A DNA stretch of 64,000 nucleotides from NCBI RefSeq assembly GCF_030209375.1, contig NZ_JARVSC010000009.1:248001-312000 (forward strand). The letters run 5' to 3'. The translations under genes were made by a program, and so were the position numbers. Below are positions 58,613 to 64,000 of this stretch, in pieces (position 1 is the first letter of the stretch; each line of letters opens with the position of its first letter). The notes under the pieces were generated by a model. That model saw only the letters and a program-made list of their open reading frames with translations. It had not been told where the DNA came from and made no database searches. Source of the DNA: Plantibacter sp. ME-Dv--P-122b (GTDB lineage Bacteria; Actinomycetota; Actinomycetes; Actinomycetales; Microbacteriaceae).

Positions 58613-59497
58613 TCAGCGGGTCGCGACATCGAGTGCGTGGCTGGCCCATTCGTACGACAGGCGGTGCGACTCGTAGACGCTCTCGACGCTCGGGAAGTCG
58701 ACCTCGATCATGTAGTCGCCGTCGTAGTCATCGGGCATCGCCGCGACGATCGCGTCGAAGTCGAGCACACCGAGCCCGGGTTCCGCCCACAGCCGCTTCG
58801 TCTGCGACGTCTCGTGGTAGCTCAGCGAGCCGTCCGCTGCGCCGTCGAGGTGATCGGCGTAGACGTCCTTGATGTGGATGCCGCCGACGCGGTCGCGGTA
58901 GTCGGTGATCATCGCGACCGGGTCCGCTCCCGCCCAGCGGAGGTGTCCGGTGTCGGGTCCGAACCCGATCAGGTCCGGTCCGAGGGTGTCGAGCAGACTG
59001 CGGATCTCGTGCTCGGTCTCGAAGACGCCACCGACGTGCGAATGGTGCAGGGGGCGGATCCCCTCGGCGAGCAGGACCTCGCAGGTCCGGCCGGCGTTCT
59101 CGATCGCCAGGTCGAGACGCTCCTGGGAGAAGTCGGCGCCGATGGCCGGCGTCGCCATGCGGGCCGGGATCGCCATCGAGGAGATCATCGTGCGGTCGAG
59201 TCCGAGGGAGGCCTGGGCCGCCCCGAACGCCTTCGCCGCCTCGAGGACCTCGGCCAGGTCGACCGTCTCGTCGAACGCGCTGCTGAAGAGGCTGAGCGAC
59301 GGTGCGAGCCCGTAGCCGTCGATCCACGTCCGGTACTCGTCCGCGGTCATGCCCTCGGGGATGTCGGCCTTCACCGCGGTGAAGCCGATGCGCTGGAAGT
59401 CGGCGAAGGCCTCCTCGAACACCTCGCGGGTCTTGCCGCGGGCGCTCCAGTACGGGATGGGGTTCGCCGCCACGCGGTTCGTCCGCTGCGCGCTCAT
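58613..59497 (-). CDS. Sugar phosphate isomerase/epimerase (IolE-like TIM barrel)
   Basis: A 294-residue TIM-barrel protein resembling inosose dehydratase/IolE-type enzymes. Metal ligands fit Glu in VGGVFETEHEI, Asp in FGPDTGHLRWAG, His in GIHIKDVYADHL and Glu in MIEVDFPSVES. It overlaps the Gfo/Idh gene by 4 bases (ATGA) at 59494-59497. A pathway of dehydrogenation followed by isomerisation or dehydration of an inositol or keto-sugar fits both proteins. The substrate is not identifiable. Confidence 0.85.
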   Translation of the reverse strand: MSAQRTNRVAANPIPYWSARGKTREVFEEAFADFQRIGFTAVKADIPEGMTADEYRTWIDGYGLAPSLSLFSSAFDETVDLAEVLEAAKAFGAAQASLGLDRTMISSMAIPARMATPAIGADFSQERLDLAIENAGRTCEVLLAEGIRPLHHSHVGGVFETEHEIRSLLDTLGPDLIGFGPDTGHLRWAGADPVAMITDYRDRVGGIHIKDVYADHLDGAADGSLSYHETSQTKRLWAEPGLGVLDFDAIVAAMPDDYDGDYMIEVDFPSVESVYESHRLSYEWASHALDVATR

Positions 59498-60591
59498 CGG
59501 GTCACCGCCGCCGCGGCGTCGAGGCGGACCGGCTGACCCGTCCGCGCGGATTCGTAGAGGCCCGTGATGATCGAGATCGCCTGGCGGTTCTCCGCGAGGG
59601 TCACCCGGAGCGGCTCCTCCCCGCGGATCGCTGCGAGCACGTTCCGGTACTGGTGCAGGTGCGCGTCCGACATCTGTCCCGCGACGCTCGAGCCCGCCTG
59701 CGTCTCGTCGGCGAACTGCGCCGCCTGGTTCGTGTCCTTCCCCTGCGAGCCGAAGAAGGCCTCGGCGCGCTCCACCCCCGCGGGAGTGGAGTGGAAGTAC
59801 GTCAGCTGGTCGTTCTCGATGACCGCGGAGCCGCGGTCACCGTGGACCTGCAGCCGCGCGACGAGGCCCGGGTAGACGGCCGTCGAGCCGTGGATGACGC
59901 CGAGCGCGCCGGATGCGAAGCGGACGACACCGACCGCGACGTCTTCCGTCTCGATGCGCTCGTGGGCGAGGAGCGCGGTGTACCCGAAGACCTCGACGGG
60001 GCGTCCGAGGAGGGCGACCAGGAGGTCGACCGTGTGCACGCCCTGGTTCATGAGCGCACCACCGCCGTCGAGCGCCCAGGTGCCGCGCCAGTCGCCGGAG
60101 TCGTAGTAGCTCTGCCCGCGCCACCAGTCGACCGAGGCGATGCCCGAGGTGATGCGCCCGAGGTCTCCGCGTTCGGCGGCGGCGAGGACGATCTCCGTCG
60201 ACGGGTCGAAGCGGTGCTGGGAGATGACGGTCACGACGGTGCCGGCGCGCTCCTGGGCGGCGATGATGTCGTCCGTCCGCGACACGGTGACGTCTGCCGG
60301 CTTCTCGATGATGACGTGCTTGCCGGCCTCGAGCGCCTCGATGGCGAGGTCGGCGTGCAGCCCGGTGGGCGTGCAGACGACCACGATGTCGGGGTCGGTC
60401 TGCGCCAGCGCCTCCGCGAGGGTCGTGAACGCCCGTCCGCCGCGCTCGGCGACGAGGGCCTCCGCCTTCGCGAGCTCCGGGTCGGCGACGGCGACGAGTT
60501 CCAGCTCGTCGCGCAGCTGGTCGATGACGATGCCGTGCTGTTTCGAGATGATGCCGGCGCCGGCGATGGCGATGCGGTGCGGTCGGGACAT
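59494..60591 (-). CDS. Gfo/Idh/MocA family oxidoreductase
   Basis: A 365-residue NAD(P)-dependent dehydrogenase. The Rossmann motif IAGAGIISKQHG is near residue 8, the catalytic Lys is in IIEKPADV near 95, and GTWALDGGGALMNQGVHTVDLL is at about 168-189. It is the middle gene of a three-gene operon with an upstream TIM-barrel protein (46-bp gap) and a downstream one (4-bp overlap). The family acts on myo-inositol, glucose-fructose and related sugars. Its paralogue is encoded at 51629. Confidence 0.87.
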   Translation of the reverse strand: MSRPHRIAIAGAGIISKQHGIVIDQLRDELELVAVADPELAKAEALVAERGGRAFTTLAEALAQTDPDIVVVCTPTGLHADLAIEALEAGKHVIIEKPADVTVSRTDDIIAAQERAGTVVTVISQHRFDPSTEIVLAAAERGDLGRITSGIASVDWWRGQSYYDSGDWRGTWALDGGGALMNQGVHTVDLLVALLGRPVEVFGYTALLAHERIETEDVAVGVVRFASGALGVIHGSTAVYPGLVARLQVHGDRGSAVIENDQLTYFHSTPAGVERAEAFFGSQGKDTNQAAQFADETQAGSSVAGQMSDAHLHQYRNVLAAIRGEEPLRVTLAENRQAISIITGLYESARTGQPVRLDAAAAVTR

Positions 60592-60637
60592 GCGGGGGTT
60601 CGCTCCAGTTCTGTGCGTGGGGTGGGTCGGTGCCGGC

Positions 60638-61450
60638 TCAGGCGAGCTGACGGAGGTCTGCGAGGGCGGCTTCGAGCTCCGGTTCGAAATCCTCGAAGAG
60701 GCACTCCACGGTTATGGGGCCGTCGTAGCCGCCGTCACGCAGGGCCGTGATGAACCCGGTGAGCGGCCAGTCGCCCTGGCCGGGTGGCCGACGGTCGGTG
60801 TCGGCGATGTGGGCGTGACCGATGCGGGCACCCAGGGCTTGTGCGACGTCGAGCGGCTCCTCCTCCAGCATGATGTGGAAGAGGTCGGCGACGACGGGCA
60901 CGCGGTCGATCCCGATCTCGTCGAGGAAGGCGACCGTCTCCTCGAGCGAGTTGAGCAGGTTCGACTCGTCCCGGTTCAGTGGTTCGAGGACGATCTGCAG
61001 TCCGTTCCGCTCTGCCGCGTCGCGCGTCTCGACGACGACCTCTGCGAACCTCGCCCGGGCGGCCGTGACGTCCACCCCGGCGGGGATGGTGCGCGCCGTC
61101 CCGCTCCCGAACACGATCTTCGCGCCGGGCTCCGAGACCGAACCGATGATCGGCATGACGGCGTCGAGGTACGCGGTGACGCGTTCCGACGGGAAGCCGG
61201 GGTCGGCGAGTGACAGGTCGCCGGGGAACAGGATGGCGAACGAGCCGCGTCGGACGCTCGCGTCGTAGTCGGGATGGCGCATCCACCCGGCTCCGTCGGC
61301 GACGACGAGGTTGCCGACGATGGTCGGTTCGGCGTAGTCGGCTCCGGAGGCGAACGCACCGGGGATGCGTTCGGAGGCGACGATCACGCCGTACCCGGTG
61401 AGTGGGTGCCGCTGGGCGGTCGGGATGCCGTTACGAACGCTGCCTGCCAC
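60638..61450 (-). CDS. Sugar phosphate isomerase/epimerase (TIM barrel)
   Basis: A 270-residue TIM-barrel AP-endonuclease-2-like isomerase. Its metal-site Glu is in IVLEPLNRDESNLL, with His/Asp residues in ADLFHIML and AHIADTDRR and Glu in TVECLFEDFEPE. The start is a GTG at 61450, which follows AGGAG; the frame is open upstream. It begins the operon that includes the Gfo/Idh protein and the IolE-like protein. It diverges from uxaC across 182 bases with two LacI-type operators, so both sides are probably controlled together. Confidence 0.85.
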   Translation of the reverse strand: MAGSVRNGIPTAQRHPLTGYGVIVASERIPGAFASGADYAEPTIVGNLVVADGAGWMRHPDYDASVRRGSFAILFPGDLSLADPGFPSERVTAYLDAVMPIIGSVSEPGAKIVFGSGTARTIPAGVDVTAARARFAEVVVETRDAAERNGLQIVLEPLNRDESNLLNSLEETVAFLDEIGIDRVPVVADLFHIMLEEEPLDVAQALGARIGHAHIADTDRRPPGQGDWPLTGFITALRDGGYDGPITVECLFEDFEPELEAALADLRQLA

Positions 61451-61563
61451 TGCGATCTCCTGTGATAGCGGGTTGACTCCTCGCGGCTTTGAAGCGTTCG
61501 AGCTGTGCTCGACCACGACGGGTCAGGCGGAAGTGGGATCAGTCTGGCAGACGGTCATCACCC

Positions 61564-61626
61564 TGGCAAACGATTGCCACTCGTCTTTGGCAATCGGTTG
61601 ACAGGTCGTTCAGTCCCGGTTTCAAT
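61564..61626. promoter_or_regulatory. LacI-type operators and uxaC promoter
   Basis: Site one, TGGCAAACGATTGCCA (61564-61579), is symmetric at 14 of 16 positions. Site two is TTTGGCAATCGGTTGACA (61586-61603), whose reverse complement matches 50690-50707 at 16 of 18 bases. Site two overlaps TTGACA (61598-61603), which with TTCAAT (61621-61626) 17 nt on forms the uxaC promoter. Site centres are 24 bp apart, suiting repression of both divergent units. Confidence 0.7.
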
Positions 61627-61632
61627 GGAGGC

Positions 61633-63051
61633 GTGCCAACGACGCTGCAGAACGATCCAGACCGCCTCCTCCCCGCCGACCCGGGGACGCGCGACGTCGC
61701 CAGGGCGCTCTACCGCTCGGTCGAGGCCCTGCCGATCATCTCGCCGCACGGACACGTGGATCCGGCGATCCTCGTCGAGGACACCCCGTTCGCGAACGCC
61801 ACCGAGCTGTTCCTCCGGCACGACCACTACGTCACCCGCCTGCTGCACGCCGCCGGATTCTCCCTCGCGGACGTCGGTGTGCCCGACCTCGCGGAGGGTG
61901 GTGCCGTCGCCGCGCCGCGGGACGCCTGGCGACGCTTCTGCGAGCACTGGCACCTGTACGCCGGCACCGCTTCCGGGTACTGGCTGAGCTCGATCCTCGG
62001 TGAGCAGTTCGGTGTCACTGAGCAGCCGGACGGAGCGAACGCTGATCGGCTCTTCGACGCGATCCAGGACGCACTCCGGGCGCCGTCGTTCCGTCCCCGT
62101 GCGCTGTTCGACCACTTCCGCATCGAGGTGCTCGCGACCACCGACGACCCGATGGACGACCTCGCCGCACATGCCGCCCTCGCGGCGGACCCCACCTTCA
62201 GCGGCCGCGTGCTGCCGACCTTCCGCCCCGACGCGTACCTCGATCCGTCGACGGCCGGTTGGGCGGAGCGGGTCGCGGCGCTCGCCGCCTGGAACGGGAC
62301 GCCGGAGGGCAGCTACCGCGGCTATCTCGAGGCGCTCGCCGGGCGCCGTCGCCACTTCATCGAGCACGGGGCGGTGTCGGCCGACCACGGTGTCCCGCAG
62401 CCCCTCACGATCGAACTCGACGAGGCGGACGCCGCAGCGCTGTTCGACCGCGCCCTGTCGGGGACCGCCGACGCCACCGACCTCGAGCGCTTCGCCGCGC
62501 ACATGCTGTTCGAGAGCGCCCGGATGAGCGTCGAGGACGGCCTCGTCATGACGGTGCACCCCGGTGTCCACCGCAACCACCACGCGCCGACGCTCGCCCG
62601 CTTCGGACCGGACACCGGGCACGACCTCCCGGTCCGCACCGACTACGTCCGCCCACTGCGTCCGCTGCTGGAGCGGTTCGGCACGGCTCCGGGGTTCCAC
62701 CTCGTCCTCTTCAGCGTCGACGAGACGAGCTACTCGCGGGAGATCGCGCCGCTCGCCGGGTTCTACCCGAGTGTCTTCATCGGCGCACCGTGGTGGTTCC
62801 TCGACGCGCCCGACGCCGTCCTGCGCTTCCGGTCCGCCGTCACGGAGACGGCCGGGTTCTCGCGCGGATCGGGCTTCATCGACGACACGCGGGCGTTCCT
62901 GTCGATCCCCGCCCGACACGACATGTCCCGGCGCCTCGACGCGTCCTTCCTCGCGCGACTCGTGCGGGAGGGGCGCATCGACCAGGCGACGGCCGAACGC
63001 ATCATCCTCGACCTCGTCGTCGACCAGCCACGACGGGTGTTCAAGCTGTGA
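61633..63051 (+). CDS. uxaC: Glucuronate isomerase
   Basis: UxaC isomerises D-glucuronate to D-fructuronate, or galacturonate to tagaturonate, 472 residues, cytosolic. The amidohydrolase-like HxH motif is SPHGHVDP (about 38-45), and HPGVHRNHH and GAPWWFLDAPDAVLRFR near the C-terminus are specific to this enzyme. The GTG at 61633 follows the -10-like TTCAAT by 6 nt, and GGAGG sits between. The stop overlaps the uxuB start (GTGA). It is the first step of plant hexuronate breakdown. Confidence 0.93.
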   Translation: MPTTLQNDPDRLLPADPGTRDVARALYRSVEALPIISPHGHVDPAILVEDTPFANATELFLRHDHYVTRLLHAAGFSLADVGVPDLAEGGAVAAPRDAWRRFCEHWHLYAGTASGYWLSSILGEQFGVTEQPDGANADRLFDAIQDALRAPSFRPRALFDHFRIEVLATTDDPMDDLAAHAALAADPTFSGRVLPTFRPDAYLDPSTAGWAERVAALAAWNGTPEGSYRGYLEALAGRRRHFIEHGAVSADHGVPQPLTIELDEADAAALFDRALSGTADATDLERFAAHMLFESARMSVEDGLVMTVHPGVHRNHHAPTLARFGPDTGHDLPVRTDYVRPLRPLLERFGTAPGFHLVLFSVDETSYSREIAPLAGFYPSVFIGAPWWFLDAPDAVLRFRSAVTETAGFSRGSGFIDDTRAFLSIPARHDMSRRLDASFLARLVREGRIDQATAERIILDLVVDQPRRVFKL

Positions 63052-64000
63052 GCACCGTGACGAACGTCGACAGCGCTGCCGGAGGGCCGGGGGACGAGGC
63101 GGTCCCGCGTCTGTCCCGCGTGCGGCTGCCCGAGTTCCCATCGGCACCGGTCCGGATCGTCCACCTCGGACTCGGCGCCTTCCACCGCGCCCACCAAGCC
63201 TGGTACACCCAGCTCGTCGACCCCGATCACGAGTGGGGCATCGCCGCCTTCACCGGTCGGAGTCCGCAGGCCGCCGTCGACCTGGATGCCCAGGACTGCC
63301 TCTACACGGTTGTCGAGCGATCGGCGGACGGTGACGCTGCCACGATCGTCGGTTCGATCGTCGAGGCGCGGGACGGTACCGAGGTCGCACGACTCCACGA
63401 CCTCCTCGCCGCCGAGACCACCGCCATCGTCACCCTCACCGTCACCGAGTCCGGGTACCGGCTCGATGCCGAGGGCAGGCCGGACGCGTCGGATCCGGCG
63501 GTCGAGCATGACGTCGCCCTGCTGTCCGAGGCCTTCGCCGAGCGGGCGGACCTCCGCGACGCCCGACCGACGACGACGCTCGGCAGACTGCTCCTCGGCC
63601 TCGAAGCGCGTCGTCGTGCAGGGGCCGGTCCGATCGCGGTCGTCCCCTGCGACAACATCGCCGACGGCGGTGCGCTCGTCCGTCGCGCGATGCTCGCTTT
63701 CGCCGACCGGGTCCGCCCGGAGACCGCTCGGTGGATCGATGACGAGGTCTCGTTCGTCTCGTCCTCGGTCGACCGCATCACCCCGCGTCCCACGACCGCC
63801 GACGAAGTGACGGCCACGACGCTCACCGGATTCAGCGATGCCGCTCCCGTCGTCACCGAGCCCTTCACCGACTGGGTGCTGAGCGGCGACTTCCCCGCCG
63901 GGCGGCCGGCGTGGGAGTCCGCGGGTGCCCGGTTCGTCGACGACCTCGAACCCTACGAGCAACGCAAGCTCCGGCTGCTCAACGGCGCCCACAGCCTCCT
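63048..64000 (+). CDS. uxuB: Mannitol dehydrogenase family protein, likely fructuronate reductase (3' end cut)
   Basis: The first 317 codons of a mannitol dehydrogenase-family protein that runs off the right edge. The Rossmann opening VHLGLGAFHRAH (about 38-49), PCDNIADGG near 205 and KLRLLNGAHS near 307, with the catalytic Lys of the family, are clear. Directly after uxaC it should be UxuB, which reduces fructuronate to mannonate with NADH. A tagaturonate reductase (UxaB) or mannitol enzyme would have the same motifs. The GTG start at 63048 overlaps the uxaC stop. Confidence 0.88.
   Translation, partial: MSTVTNVDSAAGGPGDEAVPRLSRVRLPEFPSAPVRIVHLGLGAFHRAHQAWYTQLVDPDHEWGIAAFTGRSPQAAVDLDAQDCLYTVVERSADGDAATIVGSIVEARDGTEVARLHDLLAAETTAIVTLTVTESGYRLDAEGRPDASDPAVEHDVALLSEAFAERADLRDARPTTTLGRLLLGLEARRRAGAGPIAVVPCDNIADGGALVRRAMLAFADRVRPETARWIDDEVSFVSSSVDRITPRPTTADEVTATTLTGFSDAAPVVTEPFTDWVLSGDFPAGRPAWESAGARFVDDLEPYEQRKLRLLNGAHSL

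Overview
The window is about 70% G+C, densely coded on both strands, and rich in GTG starts and 1-4 bp start/stop overlaps (ATGA, GTGA, TGATG). Gene content and style point to a high-GC actinobacterium, most like a plant- or soil-associated member of the Microbacteriaceae. That placement is inference, because no rRNA or other phylogenetic marker is present. I see no tRNA, rRNA, CRISPR array, transposase or prophage module, and no gene-free stretch longer than 300 bases.

Layout. 1-4.6 kb: a TetR repressor facing an SDR-SDR-tautomerase operon, then an MFS exporter facing its MarR regulator. 4.6-11 kb: an EamA transporter, an amidase/peptidase pair, a Nudix hydrolase, a GH30 glycosidase and a RibD-like reductase. 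11-14.6 kb: a CoA-transferase/thiolase operon (beta-ketoadipate or acetoacetate type) facing an IclR regulator. 14.7-21.4 kb: two aldo/keto reductases around a LysR/putA divergon for proline catabolism. 21.4-30 kb: a Nudix hydrolase, a membrane protein, a surface acyltransferase, a beta-helix protein and a heterodimeric ABC exporter. 30-48.5 kb: a molybdenum cofactor region. A membrane molybdo-oxidoreductase faces moaA-moaD; moaE, a moaC-mogA fusion, moeA and a moeB-rhodanese protein follow; and a second molybdoenzyme operon (oxidoreductase, flavin reductase, zinc-ribbon protein) lies further on. The moa set is interrupted at 33.1-40.5 kb by a BLUF photoreceptor, a UvrA-like ATPase, a GNAT/DUF1778 toxin-antitoxin pair and an AAA ATPase/membrane protein pair. 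45.3-50.5 kb: two TetR-controlled units and a HAD phosphatase. 50.7-64 kb: a carbohydrate region with two TIM-barrel/Gfo-Idh pairs, alpha-galactosidase with a ROK regulator, AraC and LacI regulators, and uxaC-uxuB for hexuronate use.

Working together. The Moco genes supply cofactor to the two molybdoenzymes in the same window. The LacI protein probably controls both the 50.8 kb isomerase operon and the uxaC divergon, since near-identical operators occur at 50690-50707 and 61586-61603, with a related one at 61564-61579. Several TetR/MarR regulators have clear palindromic operators next to their targets.

Two non-coding features stand out. Nineteen start codons lie 6-7 nt after a -10-like hexamer, which suggests many leaderless mRNAs. 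Two families of intergenic palindromic repeats are present: one around a GGCGTGTC core, and one built on CTGAGCCTGTCGAAGGG that has locally expanded into tandem arrays.
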